DNA of 64,000 nt. Origin: DATENM01 sp045807725 (GTDB taxonomy: Bacteria; Acidobacteriota; Blastocatellia; UBA7656). The stretch covers positions 192,725-256,724 of the forward strand of contig JBJMGV010000126.1 in NCBI GenBank assembly GCA_045807725.1, given 5' to 3'. A model generated the notes under the pieces. The model made no database searches. It was not told the DNA's origin and saw only the letters and a list, made by a program, of their open reading frames with translations. The translations under genes and the position numbers were made by a program. This document shows, one piece after another, positions 15,365-24,103 of this stretch; position 1 is the first letter of the stretch, and each line of letters begins with the position of its first letter.

Positions 15365-16755
15365 TTCGTACCGGCGTAGGTTGCGGCGAGGTCATCGAGC
15401 ATCTTGCGTAGTTGCGCCTCCGTGAGCCACTGGCCGCGCAGCATCACGCCGACGCGCCGCGACACATTCGCCACGTCTTTGAGCGGGTTGTCTTCAACGA
15501 GAATCAAATCGGCGCGACGGCCTACGGCGACTGTGCCGAACTCGTTTTCGGCTTTGAGGTAGACGGCAGGGTTGCGCGTCCCTGCGGCGAGAATTTGATA
15601 AGGCGTCAGGCCGGCGCGCATCATCGCCTGCATCTCTCGATGAAGCGAGAAGCCGGGCACGCTGAACAACTGCGGCGCGTCCGAACCGAGCATCACCCTG
15701 CCCGTGTCGTCCTGCAAAGCCTTCAACACTTTGTTGCGCAACTCAAGCACGCGCTGGCCCGGCTTCGGGTCGGGGTTCTGCGCCAACTGCCCGGCGCGCT
15801 GCTGCGCCCACTGACTAATCATCGGCGGCGGCATATACTTCAGCTCCGGTCGCTGCTTCAACGACTCGATGCCCTCTGTTCCCATAAAGGTTTGCCATAG
15901 CGCCATCGTCGGCACGACCCACGCGCCGGCCTCACGCGTCGCTTTGATGAGCGCCGGTATTTTGCGCTCATCGAGGTAATCGGCGAACTTCTGCGCGTGC
16001 GTCATCGGGTCGGCGTTACGCACCGGCGAATCGTCCGCCTCTAACTCTTCAACGTAGCCGTCGAGGTGCTCAATCGTTGATTGCCCGGACTTGAGCGCGT
16101 GCGGCAACCCGACATCATTCGGCACGTGCCCGCCGAACGGCATGCCGACTTCTTTGGCCGTCTTCACAATTGCGTCATACGTCGCCAGCGATAGTCCTTC
16201 GTGAATCTTCAGCAGGTCAAAGCCGGCCTGCTTATACTCGCGGACTTTCTGCGCGCCCTCTTCAGGCGAATGCACCGACTGGCCGGTCATCGCCGGCCCG
16301 GCGACATAAAGCCGTGGGCCGAAAACTTCGCCGCGCAGTATGCTGTCTCTTAGAGCCGGATGATTCGGAAAGCCGAACATACCGCGAACCGTAGTAACGC
16401 CGTTGGCGACGAACAGGAGAAGAAAGGAGCGAGCGACGGCTTCGCCTTGATTCGGGTGCGGCAGGTGGCCGTGCATCTCGGCGAGGCCGGGCATCAAGTA
16501 CTTGCCTTTTGCTTCGACGCGCAATGCGCCGGCGGGGACTTTGACTTTCGCGCTGGGGCCGAGTTCCGCGATGCGGTCGCCGCGAACGATGACGGTCTGG
16601 TCTTCGATAACGCGCTCGCTATCCATCGGCACGACGTTGACGCCGACGAAAGCGACGGGCTGATCTTTCGCGCCTTCGCTTGCGGCCTCTTTGGCAAAGA
16701 CGAGGCCGTTGGTGATCAATAGCGTCAGGGCGAGTAGAGCGGCTTTGATCTTCAT
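15361..16755 (-). CDS. Secreted amidohydrolase (imidazolonepropionase-like)
   Basis: A 464-residue metal-dependent hydrolase of the amidohydrolase superfamily, with a signal peptide (residues 1-21, ending VFA). Metal ligands are visible: HGH in MPGLAEMHGHLPHP, a lysine in FDLLKIHEG that would be carboxylated, His in FGGHVPN and IEHLDGY, and Asp in MLGSDAP. The C-terminal strand FGTVAVGRRADLILVEDNPL is the family hallmark. Members hydrolyse cyclic amides, dipeptides or related bonds; the substrate is unknown. AAGGA lies about 10 nt before the ATG. Periplasmic export suggests peptide or xenobiotic scavenging, like the M24, M28 and M16 peptidases nearby. Confidence 0.9.
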   Translation of the reverse strand: MKIKAALLALTLLITNGLVFAKEAASEGAKDQPVAFVGVNVVPMDSERVIEDQTVIVRGDRIAELGPSAKVKVPAGALRVEAKGKYLMPGLAEMHGHLPHPNQGEAVARSFLLLFVANGVTTVRGMFGFPNHPALRDSILRGEVFGPRLYVAGPAMTGQSVHSPEEGAQKVREYKQAGFDLLKIHEGLSLATYDAIVKTAKEVGMPFGGHVPNDVGLPHALKSGQSTIEHLDGYVEELEADDSPVRNADPMTHAQKFADYLDERKIPALIKATREAGAWVVPTMALWQTFMGTEGIESLKQRPELKYMPPPMISQWAQQRAGQLAQNPDPKPGQRVLELRNKVLKALQDDTGRVMLGSDAPQLFSVPGFSLHREMQAMMRAGLTPYQILAAGTRNPAVYLKAENEFGTVAVGRRADLILVEDNPLKDVANVSRRVGVMLRGQWLTEAQLRKMLDDLAATYAGTK

Positions 16756-16992
16756 TCGAGTCTATCCTTGGATGAGAGAGATTCCACTGGTGTGTCGCTA
16801 GAAATTCGCGTTGAGCATAGCAGCCCGTACGAAAAAGCACACGCCGAGAAATGACGAGCCGGCCCGCGCCAGTGACGAAGCGGCTCAGCGGCGTGACGAA
16901 TGCCGATGCAGGAATGTGCGCTGACATCGCGGCGCGAAGCGGCTATCATTATCGCTCTCGCTGAATCGCAACTTGATCTTGAAGGAGAAGAG

Positions 16993-18237
16993 ATGAGCAT
17001 AGACCGCAGGGACTTTATAAAATTGGGCGCGCTCGGCGCGCTCGCGTTCGCGGAGAACCCGAAAGAACTGCTCAGACAAGACGCCGGGCAGATTCCGAAT
17101 ATGGCGAAGCAGGCGAAGCCGATCACCCGCGAAGAATACGTCGAGCGACAGGAACGCGCCCGCCGTTATATGCGCGAGGCCGGCATCAATGCGGTGATGC
17201 TGACCGGCGGCACGAGCCTTAACTATTTCACCGGCACGCAGTGGGGCACGAGCGAGCGAATGTTTGCGGCCCTCATCCCGGCCAAAGGCGAGTTGGCATT
17301 CGTCACGCCGGCCTTTGAGAAAGACCGCGCGATGGAGCAGATCAAGTTCGCCGGCGATGTGCGGACGTGGGAAGAAGACGAAAGCCCTTATCAACTGGTC
17401 GCGCAGGTTCTCAAAGATCGCGGCATCACCGCAGGCAAGCTCGGCATAGAAGAGACGGTCGATTATCGCTTCTCGAATGGCGTCGCTCGCGTCGCGCCGG
17501 CCATCGAGCTGACGAGCGCCGACCCGGTGACGGCGCGCTGCCGCGGCGTCAAGACGCAACACGAGCTCGACCTGATGCGGCTGGCCAATCAGATTACGCT
17601 GAAGGCATACGACATTGCGCTCAAGTCATTGCGCGAAGGGATGACGCACGTCGAGTTAGGTCAGAAGATCGCTGCCGCGCACCGCGAGCTTGGCGCAGGG
17701 GGCAGCGCGTTGGTTCTGTTCGGCGCGTGGTCGGCGTCACCGCACGGCACGGTGACGCCGCAGAAGCTGAAGGAAGGCGACATCGTTCTGGTTGATGGCG
17801 GCTGCTCGGTGATGGGTTATCAATCTGACATCACCCGCACGACCGTCTTCGGCAAGCCGTCGGAGAAACAGCTCAAGGTGTGGGATATCGTTAAGCGCGC
17901 GCAGGCCGCCGCATTGAAAGCAGCGCGTCCGGGCGTCGCCTGCGAAGACATAGATGCGGCGGCGCGAAGGGTGATCGAAGAGGCAGGCTACGGGCCGGGA
18001 TATAAATACTTCACGCATCGCGTTGGTCACGGCATCGGCATGGACGGCCACGAGTGGACTTACTTGGTGCGCGGCAACCAGACGAAACTGGAAGCCGGTA
18101 TGACCTTCAGCGACGAGCCGGGCATCTACATCCCCGGCGAATTCGGCGTGCGGCACGAAGACATTATGGTCGTCACGGAGAAAGGCGCAGAGCTATTCAC
18201 CGGCCAGGCCGCGTCAATTGATAACCCGTGCAATTGA
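16993..18237 (+). CDS. Tat-exported M24 metallopeptidase (Xaa-Pro aminopeptidase-like)
   Basis: A 414-residue protein. It starts with a twin-arginine type signal (DRRDFIKLGALGALAF), then a creatinase N-terminal domain (about 45-165) and a pita-bread catalytic domain. The five metal ligands are present: Asp in LVDGGCS, Asp in YQSDITRT, His in HRVGHGIGMDGHE, Glu in FSDEPGIYIP and Glu in VRHEDIMVV. Such enzymes remove N-terminal residues, often before proline. The frame opens at 16900, but AAGGAGAAGAG lies just before the ATG at 16993 and the Tat signal begins there. The stop is followed by a word array and a convergent gene. Confidence 0.92.
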   Translation: MSIDRRDFIKLGALGALAFAENPKELLRQDAGQIPNMAKQAKPITREEYVERQERARRYMREAGINAVMLTGGTSLNYFTGTQWGTSERMFAALIPAKGELAFVTPAFEKDRAMEQIKFAGDVRTWEEDESPYQLVAQVLKDRGITAGKLGIEETVDYRFSNGVARVAPAIELTSADPVTARCRGVKTQHELDLMRLANQITLKAYDIALKSLREGMTHVELGQKIAAAHRELGAGGSALVLFGAWSASPHGTVTPQKLKEGDIVLVDGGCSVMGYQSDITRTTVFGKPSEKQLKVWDIVKRAQAAALKAARPGVACEDIDAAARRVIEEAGYGPGYKYFTHRVGHGIGMDGHEWTYLVRGNQTKLEAGMTFSDEPGIYIPGEFGVRHEDIMVVTEKGAELFTGQAASIDNPCN

Positions 18238-18327
18238 GCGACGAGGGGACACAGCGAAAAAGACGACGCGGCGAGGGAAGGACACAGTGATAAACCGCTC
18301 CTCTTTCCCCGCGTCACCGCGTCACTC
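18238..18327. repeat. Inverted word array, vocabulary GGGACACAG / GCGTCACC
   Basis: Words such as GAGGGGACACAGCG and GACACAGTGA (18238-18290) face CCCCGCGTCACCGCGTCACT (18306-18325). It lies between convergent M24 and SRPBCC genes and includes the SRPBCC TGA stop. It would act as a shared terminator. Confidence 0.65.
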
Positions 18328-18750
18328 TTTCTGCGCGGCGCTGGCAATCTCAGCGGCGAGTCTTTGCATACCGGCGGGGATTCCCTTCTCCAACTCTGCC
18401 GTGCCGGCCAGATAATCCGCCGCCCGCTCGCCTTCGAGCGTGACGCGCTGAGTGAGGCGCGTGGCGGCGTCGGCTACGTCTTCAAACTGCCAGTGAAAGC
18501 GCACGACCGCGCCCGGCAGGCCGATTTCGATGACGGCGCGGTGGTCGTCTTCGACCTCGATCAGGTGCCAGTTGATCGTCTCGCCGCCGCGCGTTTTTGT
18601 CGCGCCACGTGTGCCGGCGGCGAAGGGGCCATCAATCGTGAGTGATTCCACCGACGGGTCGGAGAGCCAGTTCTCAACGTTGCTCCAGAACTGCCACGCG
18701 AAAGCGCGGCTGACCGGGCAGTCAACCGCATATTGAAATTCCCACGCCAT
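18322..18750 (-). CDS. SRPBCC (START-like) domain protein
   Basis: A 142-residue single-domain protein with the helix-grip signature of the polyketide cyclase/SRPBCC superfamily: FQYAVDCPVSRAFAWQFWSN at the start, then seven strands and a long C-terminal helix (LEKGIPAGMQRLAAEI). These domains bind small hydrophobic ligands in a cavity; no ligand or reaction can be named. AGGAGC precedes the ATG. There is no signal peptide, so it is cytosolic. It converges with the M24 peptidase. Confidence 0.82.
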   Translation of the reverse strand: MAWEFQYAVDCPVSRAFAWQFWSNVENWLSDPSVESLTIDGPFAAGTRGATKTRGGETINWHLIEVEDDHRAVIEIGLPGAVVRFHWQFEDVADAATRLTQRVTLEGERAADYLAGTAELEKGIPAGMQRLAAEIASAAQKE

Positions 18751-18934
18751 TGCTTTGCTCCTGTGATGCGCCGCGACTATGCTCGCGCTGGACTACGAAT
18801 CATTTGGTTGTGCAATCGTTGGCGATTCTACGTCGGTAAAGAGATAAGCGTAAAGCCTCCGACGCTTGCAATGGCGGCGAGCGGCGGCCAAACTCTTAGC
18901 AGAACGTAAGGGTCGTTATCAACGAGGTGAACCG

Positions 18935-19459
18935 ATGAAACCACTTGCCAGCCTGGCGCTGCTCGTCTTAGTCGCGCTCGCCGTCGCGGGAATAGAATGG
19001 CGCGCCGAGGCGATTAACACAGGCGAACCCCAAGCACAGAAGAAAGGACGACGGATGACCGATAAGATAGTTAAAAGCGATGAAGAATGGCGCAAGCAAT
19101 TGACGCCGGAGCAGTACGAAGTGACGCGCCACCACGGTACGGAACCCGCCTTCACCGGCGAGTACTGGAATAATCACGAGAAGGGCAAGTATGTCTGCGT
19201 CTGCTGCGGCCAGGAGTTGTTCAGCTCCGATACCAAGTTCGATTCAGGGACCGGCTGGCCGAGCTTTTCCCGGCCCATCGATCAAGACAGCGTTGAAGAG
19301 AATCGCGACGCCAGCTACGGCATGGTGCGCACGGAAGTGCTGTGCAGCCGTTGCGCGGCGCACCTCGGCCACGTCTTTGACGATGGCCCGCGCCCGACGG
19401 GTCTGCGCTACTGTATGAACTCGGCGGCGCTCAAGTTCGTCAAAGACGAAACGAGATAA
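18935..19459 (+). CDS. msrB: Peptide-methionine (R)-S-oxide reductase, exported
   Basis: A 174-residue MsrB that repairs R-methionine sulfoxide in oxidised proteins. An N-terminal hydrophobic segment (LASLALLVLVALAVAGIEW) suggests export or membrane anchoring. The catalytic domain (about 45-170) has the zinc site CVCCGQE..CSRCAAH, the substrate loop GTGWPSFSRP and the active-site RYCMNS. The frame opens at 18866, but GAGGTGA lies 5 nt before the ATG at 18935. An internal ATG (RRMTDKIV) could give a cytosolic form. A bidirectional terminator follows. A periplasmic MsrB fits the secreted protein load of this region. Confidence 0.94.
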   Translation: MKPLASLALLVLVALAVAGIEWRAEAINTGEPQAQKKGRRMTDKIVKSDEEWRKQLTPEQYEVTRHHGTEPAFTGEYWNNHEKGKYVCVCCGQELFSSDTKFDSGTGWPSFSRPIDQDSVEENRDASYGMVRTEVLCSRCAAHLGHVFDDGPRPTGLRYCMNSAALKFVKDETR

Positions 19460-19512
19460 GCCGGCCACCAGCGGCTACCAGCCCGATTCATTTTTAAAGC
19501 GATAAACAGAAA

Positions 19513-19542
19513 GGCGGCGGGACACTTTGCTATCCCGCCGCC
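19513..19542. terminator. Bidirectional terminator between msrB and the DUF4142 gene
   Basis: A 10-bp G/C stem (GGCGGCGGGA with TCCCGCCGCC) with a 10-nt loop is flanked by T-rich tracts on both outgoing strands. It sits between two convergent genes. Confidence 0.85.
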
Positions 19543-19549
19543 ACTTGTT

Positions 19550-20287
19550 TTAAGGCCGCCGGTTGGCGTTGCCGTTGCGACCGCCCGCACCGCCGGCGTT
19601 GCGATTGCCGGCTCCGCCAGCGGTGTTGGTATTGCCTCTGCTTGCTGTGTTGGCATTGCCGAGGCCGCCACCGCCGACGCCGCCGACCGCGCCGCCCGCA
19701 CTACCAGCGCCGACTTTCGTAGCGGTCTCCTGCGCCATCTGCAAGTGCTGTTGCAGCGTCGGCACCGTACGACCGGCCCATGCCTTCACATCCGTATCAG
19801 AGCCGCTGGCCGACTCGCGCTGAAATTCCGACACGTCTTCGGTGTGATCCTTCACCATCATCGTCATATACTCGCGGTCAAAGGCTGCGCCCGACAGCTT
19901 AGTTAAACGATCCACGTCATCTTGATGCTGCTGATCGAGCGCGGTTGGCAACGTCACGTTCTTTTGCGCCGCCAGCGACATCAATTCGCTGTTGGCCCGC
20001 GAGTGGTCATCTACCATACGCTGGCCGAACTGCTTCACATCATTGCTGGTTCCCTTTTGCGCAGCCATCCGGCCCAACTGCACTTCTTCCAAGCCACCGA
20101 TTGCCGCTTTGGTCATAAAGTCGCGGTCGCCGCTGCTGACGCCATTGCTGTTGGCGTTGCTGTTGGCCATCGTGCTGTTGGTGTTGCTGTGCGTGTTTGA
20201 ATTGCTCGAATCCGCGCACGCCGCCATAAGCAGGGTGAAGCTAACGAACAATACGAAAAAGACTGCCGATCCTATTCTTCTAGTCAT
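19550..20287 (-). CDS. DUF4142 lipoprotein
   Basis: A 245-residue exported protein. A signal sequence with a probable lipobox (LLMAAC) is followed by a Ser/Asn/Thr-rich linker (about 25-52), then a helical DUF4142 domain (about 53-185) with the family hallmarks FMTKAAIGGLEEVQLGRMAA and FGQRMVDDHSRANSELMSLA. The last 55 residues are low-complexity Gly/Asn/Ala. DUF4142 proteins are ferritin-like four-helix bundles of unclear function, often near stress genes. The linker and tail are simple repeats and may vary between strains. Confidence 0.88.
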   Translation of the reverse strand: MTRRIGSAVFFVLFVSFTLLMAACADSSNSNTHSNTNSTMANSNANSNGVSSGDRDFMTKAAIGGLEEVQLGRMAAQKGTSNDVKQFGQRMVDDHSRANSELMSLAAQKNVTLPTALDQQHQDDVDRLTKLSGAAFDREYMTMMVKDHTEDVSEFQRESASGSDTDVKAWAGRTVPTLQQHLQMAQETATKVGAGSAGGAVGGVGGGGLGNANTASRGNTNTAGGAGNRNAGGAGGRNGNANRRP

Positions 20288-20377
20288 CGTCAGGTTCTCT
20301 CTTCTGATGAATCTGATTTGCCGCGATCTTTACCAGATCGCCAAGCGCCACTTGAGCAATCTACGGAGTCGCGGGCA

Positions 20378-21403
20378 TCAAGCCCTGTCGCCGCGACTCT
20401 TGCTGCCGCCAACGGAGATGGACGGGCTAGTGTTGCCGTTCGACGCCGGAATGGTTTCGGCAACGCGCGTGATCGACTGCGCAATCGAGCGCGGACGCGG
20501 CGCGTCGCCTTTACCGGCGGGCCAGCCTTCGCGCTGGCGTGCGCGGTCGCCGTCCGTCTCTTCGGTCTGATCGTGAAAAAGAATCTGCTGCGTCGGGTAC
20601 GGCAGGTCGATGCCGTGCTCGCCGAGCTTGCGCCGTATGGCCGGGATCACGCGATCTCTACCGCGCAGGAAATCGGCGCGACGGCTCTTGGTCCACCAGC
20701 GCGCTTTCAAGGTCACGCTGCTGTCGCCGAAGCTGACGGCGAGCACAGACGGCGGCGGCTCCTTTAACACGTCGTCAACTTCGCTGATCGCTTCGAGGAT
20801 CAACCGCCGCGCTTCATCAATGTCATCGCCATAGCCGATGCCGACCTCCGTCGCCGCGCGTCGCACGTCGTAGGCGTTGAAGACCTTGACGCTTTGCGTG
20901 TAGATGGTCGCGTTCGGGATCACAATCAAAAAGCCGTCATAGGTCTTGATGAGCGTCGCCCGCGCTTGAATCTCTTGCACGACGCCTTCGTAACCGGCGA
21001 CCGCAATCTCATCGCCGAGCTTGAACGGTTGCGCCAGCAGGAGCAGGATGCCGGCCAGAAAGTTTTGCAGGATGTCGCGGAACGCAAAGCCGATGGCGAC
21101 GCCGCTGATGCCGAGTACCTGTATGAGATCGCGCGCGTGGAATGACGGCAGGACGATGGAGAGCGTCACCAGCAGCATAAACGAAATCACCAGCCACTGG
21201 ATCAATCGGCCCAGCAGGATGCCGAGATTCTGATGCCGCCTGTGCCTGCTATAGAAGCTAACGATCAGTCGCTTGAGCCAGCCCGAGAGTAATAACGTGA
21301 TGGCAAACACCACTACTGCGAGAATCAGGTTCGGCAAGATGGCGATAGCGCCGTTGATGATCGAGTTGATTTTTTCCCAGGCTGGCCCGATGTCCAGATT
21401 CAT
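20378..21403 (-). CDS. mscS: Small-conductance mechanosensitive channel (MscS family)
   Basis: A 341-residue inner-membrane channel that releases solutes under hypo-osmotic stress. Three transmembrane helices (about 17-45, 65-90, 92-112) end in the pore helix GISGVAIGFAFRDILQNFLAG, the Gly/Ala-rich TM3 of MscS. A beta domain (LGDEIAVAGYEGVVQEI..NATIYTQSV) and an alpha/beta C-terminal domain follow. The last 60 residues are polar and disordered, longer than E. coli MscS. The GTG five codons upstream of the chosen ATG is possible; GGAG sits 9 nt before the ATG. Confidence 0.92.
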   Translation of the reverse strand: MNLDIGPAWEKINSIINGAIAILPNLILAVVVFAITLLLSGWLKRLIVSFYSRHRRHQNLGILLGRLIQWLVISFMLLVTLSIVLPSFHARDLIQVLGISGVAIGFAFRDILQNFLAGILLLLAQPFKLGDEIAVAGYEGVVQEIQARATLIKTYDGFLIVIPNATIYTQSVKVFNAYDVRRAATEVGIGYGDDIDEARRLILEAISEVDDVLKEPPPSVLAVSFGDSSVTLKARWWTKSRRADFLRGRDRVIPAIRRKLGEHGIDLPYPTQQILFHDQTEETDGDRARQREGWPAGKGDAPRPRSIAQSITRVAETIPASNGNTSPSISVGGSKSRGDRA

Positions 21404-21581
21404 TCCCTTACTCCGCACAGGCGGTCAGCCGACCGTCCCGCGCATCTCTCTTTTGATGGGCAGCGTTCAAGTTCGCCAGGCCATCGCTTAACACGGCGAC
21501 GGCGGAACGCGACAACAGTCGCCGATTCCGCCCAGTGGCGAAACGTCGTCTGGCGCGGCTGACTGCTCACTCAGAAAATCT

Positions 21582-22103
21582 TCAAATCCAGAGCGCCGCT
21601 GTTTCGCTCTTTGCCCGCGTAGTCGGCTCAGGCGCGGGACGCGCGATCAGCGCGCGGGCTTCGGCAAGCCGCGCCTCAAGCGGCAGCCTGCCGCCCTTGA
21701 CCAGCGCATCAACCAGCTCGACGGCGGTCTGTAGCAGAAATCGCATAGCCGCTTCGTGCGCGAATTCGATGACGATCTGGCAGCGCTCCGGCCCATCGGG
21801 GTGGAGCGCGCTGGCGTAATGGACAGGAATGCCGGCCAACGTCGCCAGCTCCAACGCGACGCGCGCCGCGATGTGCCCAAAGCCGATGCGCGCCGCCTTG
21901 CGCTCGCTCGCGCTGCCGGCCATACCGTTCGCGCAATGATGCTGGTTGATGCCCGGCAGCAGCGTCAGCAACTGGCTCATAAAGCCTGTGACCTCGTGCG
22001 TCTCTTTGCGCGCCAAATCTTCCAGATGCACCGTCGCCACGAGCACAGGCTTACGGTGATAGCCGTTTTTCCCCTTGACCGTTTTGATCTTTTCGGTTCG
22101 CAT
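21582..22103 (-). CDS. Orphan cyanophycin-synthetase N-domain protein
   Basis: A 173-residue protein that aligns over most of its length with the N-terminal domain of cyanophycin synthetase 1 (CphA): LEDLARKETHEVTGFMSQLL, LLPGINQHHC, GFGHIAARVALELATLAGIP and QTAVELVDALVKGG follow the order of the CphA N-domain. The ATP-grasp and Mur-ligase-like domains that form the polymer are absent and are not found in the following DNA, which runs into mscS. As I recall it, the CphA N-domain carries an HxxEH zinc-peptidase-like motif; here the same place reads HIAAR, so that activity should be lost. GAGAGGA precedes the ATG. It may bind beta-Asp-Arg polymer or be a gene remnant. Confidence 0.75.
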   Translation of the reverse strand: MRTEKIKTVKGKNGYHRKPVLVATVHLEDLARKETHEVTGFMSQLLTLLPGINQHHCANGMAGSASERKAARIGFGHIAARVALELATLAGIPVHYASALHPDGPERCQIVIEFAHEAAMRFLLQTAVELVDALVKGGRLPLEARLAEARALIARPAPEPTTRAKSETAALWI

Positions 22104-22596
22104 AGCCGCGTCCTCTCTGTGCGATTGCCATTCGCAATGCGAAACAACAGGTCATTCAATGATCCATTCGTCTCCTTACCTCATTCCGGCGCGTGGCCCC
22201 GATGGCACAGCATCGGATGCTCAACTTCAGCGCACGCAGGAATGTGGGATTGGCAGGTTGTTACGAGCAATCGCTATGCCCGCAGCGGCGGCGCACTCGA
22301 AACCCGCAGCGAGCGGCAAACACGACTCGCTATGGGCCGCATACGAGCGAGCGCAGCAAAAAGCTGTGACGCATTTGCACAGAAAGAGATAGGTCGTAAA
22401 GAAGGACCGCAGTGAGCGGCGAGGCTTGATAAATAGGCGTGGCCGCGAGTCGCAGACGCGCGCGGCTCATCATTCTGCGGAGATTTCAGCCGGGATCGAA
22501 GCCCAATGGCGCGTCGCACAAATGCCCATCGGCAAGGCCAAGATGGCTCAAATCATATCAGGCGACGCGCCCGCTAATGTTCTATAGCCACACACC
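22104..22596. other. Non-coding stretch, no feature recognised
   Basis: 493 bp upstream of the orphan CphA-N gene and downstream of the kynureninase-like gene. Short overlapping ORFs have no domain, no codon signature and no ribosome-binding site. I see no hairpin array, tRNA or promoter I can defend. Confidence 0.5.
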
Positions 22597-23775
22597 TCAA
22601 GCGGTGACGGCGCTGTGGCCTTCATATGCCTTGCTCTCCAGAATCGTTTTGATCTCGCGGACGGTCAGCTCAAGCTCTTCGTCTTTGGTGTAGAAATGCG
22701 GCGCGACGCGAATGCCCGCGCCGGGTCGGTAATCGAGCAGGTAATCGCGGCGCAGCAACTCTTTCGTCACCTCATAGCCGTGCGGCACGTCGATGACGAC
22801 CGAGCCGCCGCGCTGCGCCGCGTCCTTCGGATTGCGCACGGTGAAGCCTGCCTCTTCGGCGATGTCGATCAATCGCGTCGTCTGGCGAATCGATTTTTCG
22901 CGGATGCGATCAACGCCGACTTCGTTGATGATCTCGTAGCCCGACATCGCCGCGTACATTCCCGGCACATTCGGCGAGCCGTGCAGGAAGCGGTAAATGT
23001 CGTCAGCGTAATCCTGCGGCCCGACTTCAAAGGCGAACGGGTGACGGTGCGCCAACCAGCCGGTCATCGCCGGTTGTAATGTCGGCCACAGATCGCGGCG
23101 GACGTAGAGATAGCCCGCGCCCGGCCCGCCGCACAGCCATTTGACTGAGCCGCCGGTCGCAAAGTCCAGCCCCGTGTCGCGCACGTTGAGCGGAACCGTG
23201 CCGGCAGATTGGTAAATGTCGGCGACCACCAGCGCGCCCACCTGATGCGCTCGCTCGGTGATGGCTTTGAGGTCTTGAATGAGGGCGCTCTTAAAGATGA
23301 CGTGCGAGACACTGACCAGCAGCGTCTCTTCGTCAATCGCGTCGAGCAGCCGTTCGAGCGGAACCGTCATTCCGTCATCCGAAGGCACAGTCACGAGACG
23401 AGCGCCGCGTCGTTCGAGCGCGTGAAAGATGTAAATGTTCGATGGAAAGTTGAGCGCTTCGCTGACGATCTTGTTGCGCTTGCCGCTGAAGTCAAAGCAC
23501 GAATGGATGAGCGACTGGCAGACCGAGACGTTCTGGTGCATCACGACTTCACCTTCGCCCGCGCCGATGATCTTGCCGATCAAATCGCCGACCGAACGCG
23601 GCATCTCCCACCAGCCTTCTTCCCACGCCCGGATGCCGCGCGTCGCCCACATATCGGCGTATTCGTTCAATCTATCGCGCGTGCGTGCAGGCATCGCGCC
23701 GAGCGAATGCGAGATCATATAGACCGTGTTATCGAGTATGGGAAACTCTTTGCGCCATTCCAACAACTCGTCCAT
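22597..23775 (-). CDS. kynU: Kynureninase-like PLP enzyme (class V aminotransferase fold)
   Basis: A 392-residue fold-type I PLP enzyme. The start resembles kynureninase (FPILDNTVYMISHSLGAMP), the strand ALVVADIYQSAGTVPLNV holds the Asp that pairs with the PLP ring nitrogen, and the Schiff-base lysine is in GGSVKWLCGGPGAGYLYVR. CGGPGAG is closer to kynureninase than to cysteine desulfurases. Kynureninase cleaves kynurenine or 3-hydroxykynurenine to (hydroxy)anthranilate and alanine. Its neighbour, tryptophan 2,3-dioxygenase, makes the precursor of this substrate, which supports the call; isopenicillin-N-epimerase-like activity is the main alternative. Of two close ATGs, I chose the second (23775), which has AAAGGAG. 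Confidence 0.78.
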   Translation of the reverse strand: MDELLEWRKEFPILDNTVYMISHSLGAMPARTRDRLNEYADMWATRGIRAWEEGWWEMPRSVGDLIGKIIGAGEGEVVMHQNVSVCQSLIHSCFDFSGKRNKIVSEALNFPSNIYIFHALERRGARLVTVPSDDGMTVPLERLLDAIDEETLLVSVSHVIFKSALIQDLKAITERAHQVGALVVADIYQSAGTVPLNVRDTGLDFATGGSVKWLCGGPGAGYLYVRRDLWPTLQPAMTGWLAHRHPFAFEVGPQDYADDIYRFLHGSPNVPGMYAAMSGYEIINEVGVDRIREKSIRQTTRLIDIAEEAGFTVRNPKDAAQRGGSVVIDVPHGYEVTKELLRRDYLLDYRPGAGIRVAPHFYTKDEELELTVREIKTILESKAYEGHSAVTA

Positions 23776-23810
23776 AGCTTCTCCTTTATTCATCCACGAA
23801 GGACTAGGAT

Positions 23811-24101
23811 CAGTGGTCAGTGGCCAGTGGTCAGCGGCCAGTGGCTAGTGATCAGCGGTCAGCGGTTAGTGGTTAGTTATCAGTGGCCAGTGGTCAGCGG
23901 TTAGTTATCAGTGGCCAGTTAGTCCCGTAGGGACGACCTGTTTATAGTTATGGCTGATAGAAACGACGAAGCCCCGTAGGGGCGCAATGTTGACATCGCG
24001 CTCCTGACGGAGCTTGAAGATTCAATCAACTGTGTAACTATAAACATCGCGCTCCTGACGGAGCTTGCCGAACTAATAACTGACCACTGGCCACTGGCCA
24101 C
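23811..24101. repeat. Inverted word array (GTGGCCAGTGGTCA) enclosing small hairpins
   Basis: About 110 bp of CAGTGGTCA/GTGGCCAGT words (23811-23920) face a short arm of GACCACTGGCCACTGG (24075-24101). The loop holds hairpin units GTCCCGTAGGGAC, GCCCCGTAGGGGC and two of GCGCTCCTGACGGAGC (23921-24069) plus the word TATAAACAT. The hairpin block is shared, in reverse, with 52912-53008. It lies at the 3' end of the tryptophan dioxygenase gene. Confidence 0.8.
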
Positions 24102-24103
24102 GA

